A stretch of DNA of 64,000 bases from Shewanella psychropiezotolerans. GTDB lineage: Bacteria; Pseudomonadota; Gammaproteobacteria; Enterobacterales; Shewanellaceae. Shown one piece after another: positions 1-8,634 of this stretch. Every line of letters starts with the position of its first letter. Position 1 is the first letter of the stretch. Under the pieces are notes generated by a model that was not told where the DNA came from, made no database searches, and worked only from the letters and a program-made list of their open reading frames with translations. The DNA lies in NCBI RefSeq assembly GCF_007197555.1, contig NZ_CP041614.1, positions 984,001 through 1,048,000 of the forward strand, read 5' to 3'. Position numbers and translations under genes: made by a program.

Positions 1-303
1 GACCTCCCCCAGGCAGTCGATGCAGCAGCAAACAATAATGCTAAGCGCATGCTTGAACGTGATGTGAACAATATGACCCGATATTATGGTCAGTATGCTC
101 CTGAGCTGCTTAGTAGCAAGTATGCTAAAGAGATGTGGGCTCTGTTCGAGTCGGGTAAGTTAAATTCTGAGTCTGAACTGACAGGCAAGTTTAAAGAGAG
201 TACTAAAGCTGCGGATGTCGAGTCGGTGCTCGCTGAAATTGAAGCGGCCTTCGATGAAGAGCAGGAACGCAAAGAGCGTATCCGCGAAGCTGAGGAAGGT
301 TAG
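1..303 (+). CDS. RIO1-like serine/threonine protein kinase, C-terminal part (cut by window start)
   Basis: The frame is open from the first base and reads through the apparent internal ATG at 49, so this is the tail of a longer gene. The residues around the edge (DLPQAV, NNNAKRMLERDVNN, then APELL..YAKEMWALFE) match the C-terminal tail of the PA4780-type RIO1-like kinases of Gammaproteobacteria, where the kinase domain lies upstream and a charged helical tail closes the protein. The last 30 residues are rich in Glu, Lys and Arg and probably helical. The stop codon lies inside a long palindrome that serves as terminator. Family assignment rests on this tail only; the catalytic loop is outside the window, and the cellular substrate of the family is not established. 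Confidence 0.75.
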   Translation, partial: DLPQAVDAAANNNAKRMLERDVNNMTRYYGQYAPELLSSKYAKEMWALFESGKLNSESELTGKFKESTKAADVESVLAEIEAAFDEEQERKERIREAEEG

Positions 304-344
304 ATAAAAGGTTCTAGTTCCTAGGAACTAGAACCTTTTATCTA
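301..344. terminator. 44-bp perfect palindrome, bidirectional terminator between convergent genes
   Basis: Every base from 301 to 322 pairs with its partner from 344 back to 323, so the two arms form a 22-bp stem with the centre CCTAGG. A run of A/T borders each arm (AAAAGG and CCTTTT), which supplies a U-tract in either direction. It begins in the stop codon of the kinase gene and ends 5 bases before the stop of the convergent peroxiredoxin gene, so it can end both transcripts. Seen directly in the sequence; terminator function is inferred. Confidence 0.85.
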
Positions 345-348
345 GGGA

Positions 349-873
349 CTAAATACTTTTTTCTACCCCTAACAGCTCCAAATTTGCGGCTATATCTTCT
401 GCTGCCGTTGCTGCATTAATATCTTCATCTATCTTAATGATCTTGCCATCTTTGCCTACATAGAAGGTGACGCGACTGGCGACACGAACGAAATTTAGCA
501 CATCGTAGGCCTTTGCCGTTTCCTTGGTAGGATCGCTCAACATGGGGAAATCGGCTTTCTGTTTCTTGGCGAAATCTTGATTGTCTTCTAAGTCATCGAC
601 ACTAGCCATCATATAGACCGCGTTATATTCCCTGATTAAGTGCCCCTTCTGAACCAGGGAGCGACACTCCAGTGTACAGCCATGAGTGTTCGCCATGGGG
701 TACCAGGCGAGGACCAGAGTCTGCTTACCTAAGTAATCACTTAGCTGATAGAAATTGCCATCTGTAGATTGTAGTCTGAAATTTGGTGCAGTATCTCCAA
801 CCTTGAGGTCGGTCGCCATGGCGGAGAAGCTGAGTATGGATAATAGGATAAGCTTGAACGACATTTTAAACAT
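349..873 (-). CDS. Secreted peroxiredoxin (AhpC/TSA, Bcp/PrxQ-like)
   Basis: A 174-residue thioredoxin-fold peroxidase expected to reduce peroxides with a cysteine thiol. The first ~20 residues form a signal peptide (basic start, hydrophobic core, SAMA-T cleavage region), so it should act in the periplasm, unlike cytosolic Bcp. VGDTAPNFRL opens the domain, and the active site is in YPMANTHGCTLEC: peroxidatic Cys66 is preceded by Thr63, and a second Cys70 lies three residues further on. This resembles PrxQ, where the resolving cysteine lies five residues after the first, although here the gap is one shorter. The ATG at 873 has a weak AGG upstream; the second Met at codon 4 is possible. It stands alone between a palindromic terminator and an unrelated operon. 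Family sure, substrate unknown. Confidence 0.85.
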   Translation of the reverse strand: MFKMSFKLILLSILSFSAMATDLKVGDTAPNFRLQSTDGNFYQLSDYLGKQTLVLAWYPMANTHGCTLECRSLVQKGHLIREYNAVYMMASVDDLEDNQDFAKKQKADFPMLSDPTKETAKAYDVLNFVRVASRVTFYVGKDGKIIKIDEDINAATAAEDIAANLELLGVEKSI

Positions 874-1003
874 CTTTAGTACCTAGTCTGTATATTGCTT
901 GTTATATCAATCGGTATTACCGATATAGGGTCCTTTCAAATTAACACATTAGCAGATGCGTGTAAGCTTATAGAGATGAAGCTAAATCATCGAACAGGAT
1001 TCT

Positions 1004-1387
1004 TTATGGGGTGATTGAGCATGATGTGGTTATTTTTAACCTCTCATCTCCCTCGACTAATACGCAAAGGCTTTCGCCCAGTTCTAGGTTTAACACCTGC
1101 TGTTTAGGTGTGGCGATATCTGAGTCCAGATGCTTGATCAATATATGAAATTCTAAGCGTATCATCTCATCGGAAATCAGTGTTGGCAATGCAGTGACAG
1201 AGATATGGTCGTTGTCTAAATGACATCTAGTTTCAGCAATACCCGTTTGCGTTTCATCGATAAGGGGAATTCCATCGAGTGTTATACGGAGTTTGAGCGT
1301 GATCCTAGGTTTGCTCGTTAGCTCTGATTTGGCAGCCTTGTTCCTATACTGTGCATTTAAGTAAAATCCGCCAATAGGGCTACTCAT
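1004..1387 (-). CDS. Unknown small protein, third gene of S41-like operon
   Basis: About 127 residues with no signal peptide or membrane segment; I do not recognise it. The sequence alternates hydrophobic and polar residues (ITLKLRITLDG, LEFHILIKHL, LNLELGESLCVLVEG), so an all-beta fold is likely. Two or three cysteines are scattered. AGGAGG stands nine bases before the ATG used here; a GTG one codon earlier is equally well placed. It follows the 117-residue gene by 15 bases on the same strand and must be co-transcribed with it and with the S41-like gene. The chain is short enough to be a binding or chaperone-like partner of its operon neighbours, but nothing in the sequence proves that. Confidence 0.6.
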   Translation of the reverse strand: MSSPIGGFYLNAQYRNKAAKSELTSKPRITLKLRITLDGIPLIDETQTGIAETRCHLDNDHISVTALPTLISDEMIRLEFHILIKHLDSDIATPKQQVLNLELGESLCVLVEGDERLKITTSCSITP

Positions 1388-1402
1388 CACTAAATACCTC
1401 CT

Positions 1403-1756
1403 TTATTGCTGTGCATTCTTGCTGTTTTCTAGACCTATGAGTAAGTTTGCATAATTTATCCAGTCAATGATGAGTGCCTTCACCATCATTTGAGTACCTG
1501 GGTCTACCTGAGGGTGTTGTCCTTTTTTTTGCAGGGATTCAACTACCCCTCTAACGTCCAATGGGACCAGCCCTATCTTGAAGTTGTCTTTGGGACTAGG
1601 GTTATTGTCAGGTTGAGGATTGATGGGACTGCACATTTGATTTTGTACTGTGAGTGCCAGTTTCGGATTTATGCTACGCAATAGGGTGACAGTCATACGC
1701 AAAGCACCGCGGCTAAACGTATCGGCGGTTAACACTAACTCTTCCTGACTCGGCAT
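1403..1756 (-). CDS. Unknown small protein, second gene of S41-like operon
   Basis: A 117-residue protein of unknown function. I start it at the ATG at 1756, which has AGGAG five to six bases upstream; a GTG at 1780 would add eight residues with a weaker site. There is no signal peptide. The N-terminal half looks helical (TLLRSINPKLALTVQNQM), followed by a Pro/Asn-rich linker (NPQPDNNPSPKDN) and a second helical part ending in a hydrophobic helix (MMVKALIIDWINYANLLIGL). It begins 44 bases after the S41-like gene and ends 16 bases before the next, so the three make one operon. No family match from memory. Confidence 0.6.
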   Translation of the reverse strand: MPSQEELVLTADTFSRGALRMTVTLLRSINPKLALTVQNQMCSPINPQPDNNPSPKDNFKIGLVPLDVRGVVESLQKKGQHPQVDPGTQMMVKALIIDWINYANLLIGLENSKNAQQ

Positions 1757-1799
1757 AACCCTCTCCTTTTGGCTCTTCACTTCCTGTAGTTCTTTGACT

Positions 1800-3380
1800 T
1801 TATTGTTGTAACGCCACTCGGGACTCTACAGTGGTCGTCCCATCCGAGCTATGCTCGACACTTAATACCCGCTTAGCTTCAATATTGGGACTCTTGAGAG
1901 TGTAGACGGTATCTCGATCTTGCTGTTCACTTTCTATCAGTGATAACAGCCCTTGCCAGTTTATAACCTCAGTGATGGGTAGCGGAATATCGGGTTGAGT
2001 TCCTACGCTAGACAGCAATTTCCCTTGCATGTTGTAGGTGAGGCTCGCCGTAAACTCAATCTTTATGCCACTGTTGGGTAAGGTGAACCCATACCGTCGA
2101 CCTAAGTCCCCAGAAGTCTTTTCGCCGATAAGTGTCACTCGTGACAATGACTTTGCAAAGTAGGCTATCCACTCACATTCCCGTCGACATTCAGGGCCTA
2201 TGATTAAGCCGAGGCGATTAGATATTGGCGTGCCTGACTCATCTCTATTTAAATTTTTAGCCAGTGGCGATCTTCTTCCGTACCAGAGACCGAACTTGTC
2301 AGCTTTATTCAAATCAATCGTTTGGCTTGTCTGACTGAACTCTAGTTGTTCGAAGAAATTAAACTCATCAAAAGGAATAAAGCCCAGAGGCCTGAGAAAG
2401 TCGGATTTGAACTCGAGGGAGCGGCGATATTGCCCTAGGGCAATAAGATGCTGTGGTACCTGTGTCTGATTATAGACAGATTTGGGGTTAGGATAATGAC
2501 GGGCGATGAAATGTAACAGTTTATCACTGTCTCCTACGGCACTCCTCAGATCTATGATAGTTAGCGCTTGCTGTGAACCTTTCTCCAGGCTTGTCACTAG
2601 GTCTGAGTCGCTACCATAGCTAGATAATAAATCGATTGAGACATACAAGGGCTGATTCTTCATGCCGTCATCGTTCAAGCTGTTCACCATGCCGGCGATG
2701 AGCTCTCTGGGAGGATGGAGCTGATGCTTGGCAACTGGCAAGATTAACTGAATGTTGGAATCCTGATTATTGCTGAGGGACAGGGTTACCTGAGCTTTGA
2801 GGGGCAACCCCATGTCGTGCCTCAGAATATCCAGCTGTGAAAGCCAGTGCACACGCTCACTGATGCTCTCATTCAGAGGGTTTGAGATAAACTTTTGACT
2901 GACTTGTTCCCAGCGAGATAGAGGAAGGCCGTCGATATGAGTAATGAAAGGATGATCGGGATCTATCGGGGTGGCGTTTTCATCCAGTGCAAGCCAGGAG
3001 TCTGCAAGTGGCTTGAGGATCACAGGTAAAATAGACAGAGGCTCACTGGGAGATGTGACTATCACTCCCGGATCTTCGAGAGTGGCGAGTAGTTTTACGA
3101 TTTCAGCATAAAAATATTGGGTTTCGAGCGAGTTGGTGACTCGGTAAATAAGAGGCTCGATATCGGCTTCTATCTTAGTGAATCTCTGCTCATCTAATGC
3201 TGCAAATGCTGAATGTAACTTAACTTCGTTTATCAATACATCGAGATCTTGATGCATTTCACTCTGAGTTAGGCGGGTTTTATAGTCGACAGAATCTAGG
3301 GTTAAGCGTGCTAGCTGTAGGGTGCTGATCAGCAGGCAGAGTCCAAATACATTGACTATCTGTGGAAATCCGAATCTCAA
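1800..3380 (-). CDS. S41 (C-terminal processing) peptidase-like protein without a visible catalytic serine motif
   Basis: I start this at a TTG at 3380, preceded by AAGGAG at the right distance; a GTG at 3398 is the longer choice. The ~526-residue product opens with a hydrophobic segment (IVNVFGLCLLISTL), a membrane anchor or signal peptide, so the rest should be periplasmic. The middle (FITHIDGLPLSRW) recalls a degenerate PDZ-like segment. The C-terminal third carries the S41 landmarks: TIIDLRSAVGDSD, then LIIGPECRRECEWIAYFAKS, VTLIGEKTSGDLGR, and VGTQPDIPLP near the end. Active S41 enzymes have a small-residue Ser motif before a conserved Glu; here this segment is CRRECEW, with no serine, so the protein may be inactive or may have changed chemistry. 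It heads the operon with two small unknown proteins. Confidence 0.6.
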   Translation of the reverse strand: MRFGFPQIVNVFGLCLLISTLQLARLTLDSVDYKTRLTQSEMHQDLDVLINEVKLHSAFAALDEQRFTKIEADIEPLIYRVTNSLETQYFYAEIVKLLATLEDPGVIVTSPSEPLSILPVILKPLADSWLALDENATPIDPDHPFITHIDGLPLSRWEQVSQKFISNPLNESISERVHWLSQLDILRHDMGLPLKAQVTLSLSNNQDSNIQLILPVAKHQLHPPRELIAGMVNSLNDDGMKNQPLYVSIDLLSSYGSDSDLVTSLEKGSQQALTIIDLRSAVGDSDKLLHFIARHYPNPKSVYNQTQVPQHLIALGQYRRSLEFKSDFLRPLGFIPFDEFNFFEQLEFSQTSQTIDLNKADKFGLWYGRRSPLAKNLNRDESGTPISNRLGLIIGPECRRECEWIAYFAKSLSRVTLIGEKTSGDLGRRYGFTLPNSGIKIEFTASLTYNMQGKLLSSVGTQPDIPLPITEVINWQGLLSLIESEQQDRDTVYTLKSPNIEAKRVLSVEHSSDGTTTVESRVALQQ

Positions 3381-3711
3381 TATCTCTCCTTGATACACGT
3401 CTGTTCACTACCCGGAGGCAAGATCCATTGGCTTGGTTTGTTAGCCGCCCGAACTTCAGCGATTAAAAATGGTTTGAGTACAGTTATAGTTTACCCATAA
3501 AAGATCGTTAAGGGATACGCAGATCCCTCTGCTTTGAGTATGAGCATTATAGTCGATAAGGCTCTCTCCGTAACCGTTAAAATTATTGAGTGTAAATTAT
3601 AAGCTCCTGCACTTAATAACTAAAACGTATAACAGTAAAGAAATAACTATTTATTAAGTTATAAGTAGACGGTTATATTTACACTATTAAAATCGAGTGT
3701 GGGGCATAGAG
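3381..3711. other. Intergenic region between divergent S41-like operon and cobA
   Basis: No gene is seen. It contains a small hairpin (AGGGAT 3511-3516 paired with ATCCCT 3523-3528, six-base loop) with no U-run, and an AT-rich stretch at 3590-3690 where the cobA promoter should lie. I looked for a cobalamin riboswitch before cobA and did not see its conserved elements. Confidence 0.4.
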
Positions 3712-4578
3712 ATGGAAATAGTCGCTTTACCTGGCCAGAGAGCTGGTGGCAAAGTTTGGTTGGTGGGTGCGGGTCCGGGAGATGTTGAGCTGTTAACGCT
3801 CAAGGCATACCGAATCCTCCAGAGCGCCGATGTTGTCCTCTATGATGCCCTGGTCAGTGAAGACATCATGGCTCTGGTTCCCAAGGATGCCGAGAAAATT
3901 GCAGTCGGTAAACGTGCGGGTAAGCACAGCGCCGCTCAAGATGAGATCAATCAACTCTTAGTCACCAAAGCCTTTACTAAGCAGAGTGTTGTGCGACTTA
4001 AAGGGGGCGACCCGTTTATTTTTGGCCGCGGAGGCGAAGAACTGCAGAGCTTAGTCGAATCGGGTTTAGAGTTTGAAGTCGTTCCGGGTATCACGGCTGC
4101 CAGTGGCACATCGGCCTATGCGGGCATTCCACTGACCCATAGAGATTATGCCCAAGGGGTAACCTTTATCACAGGTCATTGCCAGCTAGAGAGCCGCCCA
4201 ATGGATTGGAATAGCTATGCAAATCCCAATAACACCTTAGTTATCTATATGGGAATATTGAATGCTGGCTTGATAAAGTCTGGGTTGTTAGGGGCTGGAC
4301 GCAATATCGATACCCCAGTGGCAATTGTTTCCAAGGCCACTACACAAGATCAACGGTGCTTCATAGGTACATTGGGAGAGTTAGAACGATTAGCATCAAA
4401 TCCTGCGCTTAAAATGCCAGCCTTGATGATCATCGGTGAGGTGGTCGAACTCGCCGACACCTTGAACTGGTTTAAACCTGACTCTAATCAAAAAGACAGG
4501 GTTCGAAACGACGGGGCTCAAAATAAATTGCTGCACGGTGAATTGACTCAAAAATTAAAGGTCGATCTAGCACAATAA
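3712..4578 (+). CDS. cobA: Uroporphyrinogen-III C-methyltransferase (SUMT)
   Basis: Transfers two methyl groups from S-adenosylmethionine to uroporphyrinogen III, giving precorrin-2, the branch point to sirohaem and cobalamin. The family landmarks are in order: KVWLVGAGPGD near residue 15, LYDALVS, VGKRAGKH, VRLKGGDPFIFGRGGEE, VVPGITAASG and IPLTHRDYAQGVTFITGH. The length (288 residues) fits a stand-alone SUMT, not the CysG fusion. I use the ATG at 3712; a GTG at 3697 would add five residues. The last ~35 residues are a polar, poorly conserved tail. It is monocistronic here. Sirohaem for sulfite or nitrite reductase is a likely use, but no such gene lies nearby. Confidence 0.92.
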   Translation: MEIVALPGQRAGGKVWLVGAGPGDVELLTLKAYRILQSADVVLYDALVSEDIMALVPKDAEKIAVGKRAGKHSAAQDEINQLLVTKAFTKQSVVRLKGGDPFIFGRGGEELQSLVESGLEFEVVPGITAASGTSAYAGIPLTHRDYAQGVTFITGHCQLESRPMDWNSYANPNNTLVIYMGILNAGLIKSGLLGAGRNIDTPVAIVSKATTQDQRCFIGTLGELERLASNPALKMPALMIIGEVVELADTLNWFKPDSNQKDRVRNDGAQNKLLHGELTQKLKVDLAQ

Positions 4579-4592
4579 ACCTTATTTCAAGG

Positions 4593-5426
4593 CTATTCGA
4601 TCTTGAAGTCTTTGGCGAACAGAGTCCTCATGGCCTTGGTATATTCACTGTCAGGTTTAGGGTGAATAAGCTGGGTGAGTTCATCACCAATCGGCGTTAA
4701 ACGATAATAGTTAAATAATAGATGGCCGCTTTTTGGGGTCAGTTTCATCTTAGTATCGAACAAGGTGAAATGGATAGGTGTCTTACTGTTTAATAAACCT
4801 GTTTCGAATTCACTTCGGTGGAGTATACCTGCATCGATTAAGGTGAGAATATTGGAATAAGGCAGGCCAAAATTTGATAAGCCGATATTAATGGGTGATG
4901 ACTTTCTGAATATCTGGCCAATTCCGCCAGTATATCGATATCCAATGATGAGCTTTAAACGAGTCTCGTTATTGACCTTCACTGCCATGCCTAAGGCTTT
5001 CTCTAATATTTGTGCTTCTTTGTGAGTTAACTGTTTCAGTGTTGTCAGGGTCCTTAGGCTAAAGTTACCTGGATTGGTGATTTCATTGGCGAGAATTCTG
5101 CCCCATAACTCCTGCATTTTTCGGTTATGTATCTGCTCTGCGATTTGAAAAAACTGATGTGACCAATCGGGATCGAGATCGGCCCCTGTTACGTCTGATG
5201 GCGTGATGCTCAAGGCTATCTTATAGATGGTTTCCAGATTGATTTGATACTGGCTCATCAACTTTCGCTGCCGGTGTTCGGCGCGCTCTGCGACCGAGGC
5301 TGTGGTTGCCCGATAGCCCTCTTCACTACTCAACCCAAGCTGAAGGCCTAATAGGAGCGCCTTCTTGCGCGCAGAGACATCAGATTGTGTTGACTTTACT
5401 TCGCTGATTTTCGCTATTTCGGCCAT
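4593..5426 (-). CDS. Conserved unknown protein resembling TIGR03899/DUF2806
   Basis: A 277-residue soluble protein with no signal peptide. The N-terminal half is helical and charged (SARKKALLLGLQLGLSSEEGY, then AERAEHRQRKLMSQYQINLE). The central block WGRILANEITNPGNFSLRTL followed by LTHKEAQILEKAL matches, as I remember it, the core of the DUF2806 and TIGR03899 families of marine Gammaproteobacteria, where it is a conserved helical segment of unknown function. The C-terminal part is a mixed domain ending in RLTPIGDELTQL, a pattern found in winged-helix-like tails. The gene converges on cobA with only 14 bases between stops and is upstream-adjacent to nothing on its strand closer than 62 bases. 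Function unknown. Confidence 0.65.
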   Translation of the reverse strand: MAEIAKISEVKSTQSDVSARKKALLLGLQLGLSSEEGYRATTASVAERAEHRQRKLMSQYQINLETIYKIALSITPSDVTGADLDPDWSHQFFQIAEQIHNRKMQELWGRILANEITNPGNFSLRTLTTLKQLTHKEAQILEKALGMAVKVNNETRLKLIIGYRYTGGIGQIFRKSSPINIGLSNFGLPYSNILTLIDAGILHRSEFETGLLNSKTPIHFTLFDTKMKLTPKSGHLLFNYYRLTPIGDELTQLIHPKPDSEYTKAMRTLFAKDFKIE

Positions 5427-5488
5427 ATCACTCTCAGTTTAATATAATACGTCTTGCACTTATTTACTCGAATCTAGCGTCATTGACC

Positions 5489-6685
5489 TCATTGTCTTGG
5501 GTCGGTGAGCTGAACATTTTTTCTGGACCAGCTCCAATTGACTTCGTTGCCTTGGGACGGAGCGCTCGGAATATTTCGGGCCAGTACTAGGGAGCATACC
5601 GCGAAGCCTGCCCCTATATAAAATACAGCTTGTGGTGAATATAGCCAGAGTAGACCCAGTAAAACCGGGATCACTACGGCGGCAATATGATTAATAGTGA
5701 AGCTTACCGACATGGTGGCAGCAATATCTTTACCGTCGGCAATCTTCTGAAAATAGGTCTTGATGGCAATCGCCATGGCAAATAACAAATGATCGATAAC
5801 ATAGAGAGCCGCAGCTATTTCGGGTTGCTGCACCCAAGCATAGCTGATAAAGATGATGATCAGGCCTAGGTATTCGATGGTGAGCGCTCGGCGTTCGCCT
5901 ATTCGGCCGATGAAACGACCTATTGCTGGAGCAAACAGTAGATTAACGACGTAATTAATTAGGAACAGACTGGTAATTTCACTGACGCTATAACCGAATT
6001 TCTCTACCATCATAAAGCCAGCGAAAACCATGAAAATCTGCCGCCGGGCTCCGGAGAAAAAGGTGAGCAGGTAGTAGAGCCAGTATCTCTTCCTGAGAAT
6101 GATCTTCTTATGTTGCACTTCACCTACTTCAAATTTAGGAAAGTATAAGGTGACGATCAGCACCATCAATAAGCCTAAGCAACCTATGAGAGCATACATA
6201 TACACATAATCGAGTTTTAGCCAGCTCATCACTAACCAGATGCTGGCATAACCTGAGAGTGCGGCGGCAGAGCGCCAGGCTAGCGCTTTTCCGAGAAATC
6301 CAGCAGTCTCCTTTTTGTCTACCCACTGTAGGGTCAACGATTGATTTATGGTTTCGAAGTAATGGAAGCCCACAGACATGAGTACTGTGGTGATATAGAG
6401 GCCGAGTACCTGAGGGAAAAAACCGGTAACCGCGACGCCTATGGATAAAACTGCCAGCGAGACTAAGGCGAAGGTTTGTTCACGGATGAGTAGTAGCACG
6501 AATATGGCCGTGAAGGCTAAGAAGCCAGGAACCTCACGCAGGCTCTGAAGTATGCCGATCTCTACGCCAGTAAATTGCGCCCTCTCTATGACAAAGTTAT
6601 TGAGCAGTACCTGCCAAACGGCGAATACTAGCGACATGATGAAGGTCATCCAAAGCAGGAGACTCTGCGGGTTTTTCTGCTTCAT
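5489..6685 (-). CDS. Major facilitator superfamily transporter
   Basis: A 398-residue integral membrane protein with about twelve hydrophobic helices and the two-halves layout of the MFS, with a basic loop between halves (YFPKFEVGEVQHKKIILRKRYW). The A-motif-like loop in the second half reads GRFIGRIGERRALT. I start at the ATG at 6685, which has GGAAG six bases upstream; the ATG at 6697 has no ribosome site. No substrate can be read from the sequence. It shares its strand with the conserved unknown gene downstream (62-base gap), so the two may be co-transcribed. Family assignment is secure, the transported compound is open. Confidence 0.8.
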   Translation of the reverse strand: MKQKNPQSLLLWMTFIMSLVFAVWQVLLNNFVIERAQFTGVEIGILQSLREVPGFLAFTAIFVLLLIREQTFALVSLAVLSIGVAVTGFFPQVLGLYITTVLMSVGFHYFETINQSLTLQWVDKKETAGFLGKALAWRSAAALSGYASIWLVMSWLKLDYVYMYALIGCLGLLMVLIVTLYFPKFEVGEVQHKKIILRKRYWLYYLLTFFSGARRQIFMVFAGFMMVEKFGYSVSEITSLFLINYVVNLLFAPAIGRFIGRIGERRALTIEYLGLIIIFISYAWVQQPEIAAALYVIDHLLFAMAIAIKTYFQKIADGKDIAATMSVSFTINHIAAVVIPVLLGLLWLYSPQAVFYIGAGFAVCSLVLARNIPSAPSQGNEVNWSWSRKNVQLTDPRQ

Positions 6686-6951
6686 TAGATCTTCCATATG
6701 GCAATTAATGCAGGTATAGGGCGTCAGTTTCAGCTCGTATCAAGTAGCTAGTTATAGACAAAACGATATCAGCAGCGAGGAAAGTTCGGCTGATTGACCA
6801 GATTTACTATTCGGGGGCTAGCAATTTAACAAGGAGTCTACATGAGTTTTTTCTCAATTGGTTAACGATTATTGCCTCATTTCCTATCTAGTCTTCCTAA
6901 AAACTCGCTGCGACTAGGCCCTCTATCTAGTAGGAACTCCTTAAATTCTTA

Positions 6952-6967
6952 TTTGTACTAGTACAAA
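6952..6967. promoter_or_regulatory. Perfect 16-bp palindrome, possible operator
   Basis: TTTGTACTAGTACAAA is a perfect palindrome in the intergenic region between the divergent MFS gene and the porin gene, about 70 bases upstream of the porin promoter region. Its size and lack of a U-run fit a dimeric repressor site, not a terminator. The binding protein is unknown. Confidence 0.45.
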
Positions 6968-7035
6968 CTACATATATTAGCTATTGCAAATGTAAGTTTT
7001 TTGTAAATGCTGTTACAAAGGTAAGTGTAAATTAT

Positions 7036-7054
7036 AATGCAAACGATTTTCATT
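7036..7054 (+). promoter_or_regulatory. Candidate Fur box over a -10 element
   Basis: AATGCAAACGATTTTCATT agrees with the 19-bp Fur consensus GATAATGATAATCATTATC in its GCAAA/TTTTC inverted core and in most outer positions. It overlaps TATAAT at 7033-7038, a good -10 hexamer, so bound Fur would block the promoter. The genes below it (porin, imelysin lipoprotein, di-haem lipoprotein) are an iron-related set, which supports the call. Confidence 0.55.
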
Positions 7055-7109
7055 TGTAGTATTTTGTTCGCGAATTTAAGTGATGCTGTTAATTTGTGCG
7101 GAGAGATAA

Positions 7110-8495
7110 ATGAAAACCAAGTTAAGTTTGTTGGCTTTATGTATAGCTGGCTTTAGTTGTACTAGTGCCATGGCGGCAACAGATCCGGCTCAATTAGAGC
7201 AGGCGATTGCTAAACAGGAAGCGGAACTCAATAAGCTTAAACACGATCTCGCCGAGTTAGCAGCCCAACAAAAAATGCAACTAAAGCAGCAAGAAGAGCA
7301 GGCTGAAGTAGTTGCAACTGCAAGAAAAGAGCTAACTGAAAGTAAATGGAACAAGTTTTCTTTCAAGTCATACGGCAGCATGACTTACACCAGCGATGAG
7401 TATTACCAGAACGTACAGGATACCAGTCCAGAACGTCGTGGCCGTTTCGACCTCGAACGCATAGTCACCGAGTTCGGTTACCAGTTCAACGATGAATGGG
7501 ATATGGAAGTCGAGATCGAGTACGAACATGGTGGTACAGGCACGGCCCTTGAATATGATGGTTTCGATGAGTTCGGTGAGTTTGAAACTGAAGTCGAAGC
7601 CGGTGGTGAGGTCATGATCGAGAAGGCTGAGTTGAGATACCGTCCCAGTGATGAATTTGGTGTCAAGTTCGGTAATATTCATCTGCCAATTGGACTTTCA
7701 AGTATCTTACATAAGCCAGATCAATACCTGACTGTATTGCGTCACCGTAGTGAGGCGGCCATGTTACCCGCTGTTTGGAATGAGATGGGTGTCGGCATAT
7801 TTGGTGAGATGGCTAATTTCCACTATCAAGCTCAGGTTGTCAGTGGTCTAAACTCCGAATATTTCCGTACCTATGACTGGATAGCATCCGGCCACCAGAA
7901 GCGCTTCGAGAGTGTTAATGCAGACGACCTTGCCTATGCATTGCGTCTTGATTACGGCAATTTTAAAAAGGGCAGCGCCGTTGGCGTCGCTTATTACTAT
8001 GGCAATACCACAGGTAACCGTCATAAAAGCAACAAGGTGAGTGGTGATGGTACGGTTAGTATCTTGGCCATATCTGGCGCCTTCGTACAAGGACCTTGGA
8101 TCTTACGCGGTCAGTACCTGAACGGTACTTTGAGTGACGCAGATGGTATCACTCAAGCTAACAAGACCACACCAGGTCTAAAGCCTGGCAACTTTGCCCA
8201 AGTCGGATCCGAGTCTGAAGCCTTCTTCGTCGAGGCAGGGGTAGATCTGAGCCATTTCACTTCGATCCCAGTTACCGTTTTTGCCAATATCGATTACTCG
8301 AACCCGCTAGCCGATGTCGATACCGGCACTGCGTCTAAGCGCTATGAGAATACCTGGACCAGTATCGGAATTAACTATTTCCCAATTGCTGAGATTGTTA
8401 TCAAAGCGGAAGCCGGACGTCAGCAAGTTGCCGTGTCTTCAATTCCGGACACAAACTTTTTCGCCCTGGGCGTGGGTTACCAGTTCTCACTATAA
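7110..8495 (+). CDS. Outer-membrane porin with N-terminal coiled coil
   Basis: A 461-residue outer-membrane barrel. Residues 1-22 are a signal peptide ending AMA-A. Residues ~25-75 form a heptad-rich coiled coil (LEQAIAKQEAELNKLKHDLAEL), seen in trimeric porins that contact peptidoglycan. From residue ~85 the chain alternates polar and aromatic residues in beta strands, and it ends in YQFSL, close to the C-terminal signal recognised by the Bam machinery. The order matches porins of the phosphate-selective O/P (DUF3138/OprO-like) superfamily, but substrate selectivity cannot be read. It is the first gene after a probable Fur box and is followed by the imelysin and di-haem lipoproteins, so a role in iron entry is likely. 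Confidence 0.8.
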   Translation: MKTKLSLLALCIAGFSCTSAMAATDPAQLEQAIAKQEAELNKLKHDLAELAAQQKMQLKQQEEQAEVVATARKELTESKWNKFSFKSYGSMTYTSDEYYQNVQDTSPERRGRFDLERIVTEFGYQFNDEWDMEVEIEYEHGGTGTALEYDGFDEFGEFETEVEAGGEVMIEKAELRYRPSDEFGVKFGNIHLPIGLSSILHKPDQYLTVLRHRSEAAMLPAVWNEMGVGIFGEMANFHYQAQVVSGLNSEYFRTYDWIASGHQKRFESVNADDLAYALRLDYGNFKKGSAVGVAYYYGNTTGNRHKSNKVSGDGTVSILAISGAFVQGPWILRGQYLNGTLSDADGITQANKTTPGLKPGNFAQVGSESEAFFVEAGVDLSHFTSIPVTVFANIDYSNPLADVDTGTASKRYENTWTSIGINYFPIAEIVIKAEAGRQQVAVSSIPDTNFFALGVGYQFSL

Positions 8496-8634
8496 CACCT
8501 GATTTTTTGTCATTTTACTCGGCGTCACGTGTGTTCATGCATAAGCAATGAGCACACATCTAGGACTCGGGGAGGCCCTTGCACACTATGCAGGGGTAGG
8601 CGCACCTAATTATAAAGTAAAAATGGAGATTTAC

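Noticed and set aside
1490..1684. Open frame on the plus strand opposite the small operon gene
   Set aside because: No ribosome site and opposite to a well-supported operon gene; it is a shadow frame.
3399..3690. Cobalamin riboswitch upstream of cobA
   Set aside because: I could not find the conserved B12-box or core stems; only a six-base hairpin is visible.
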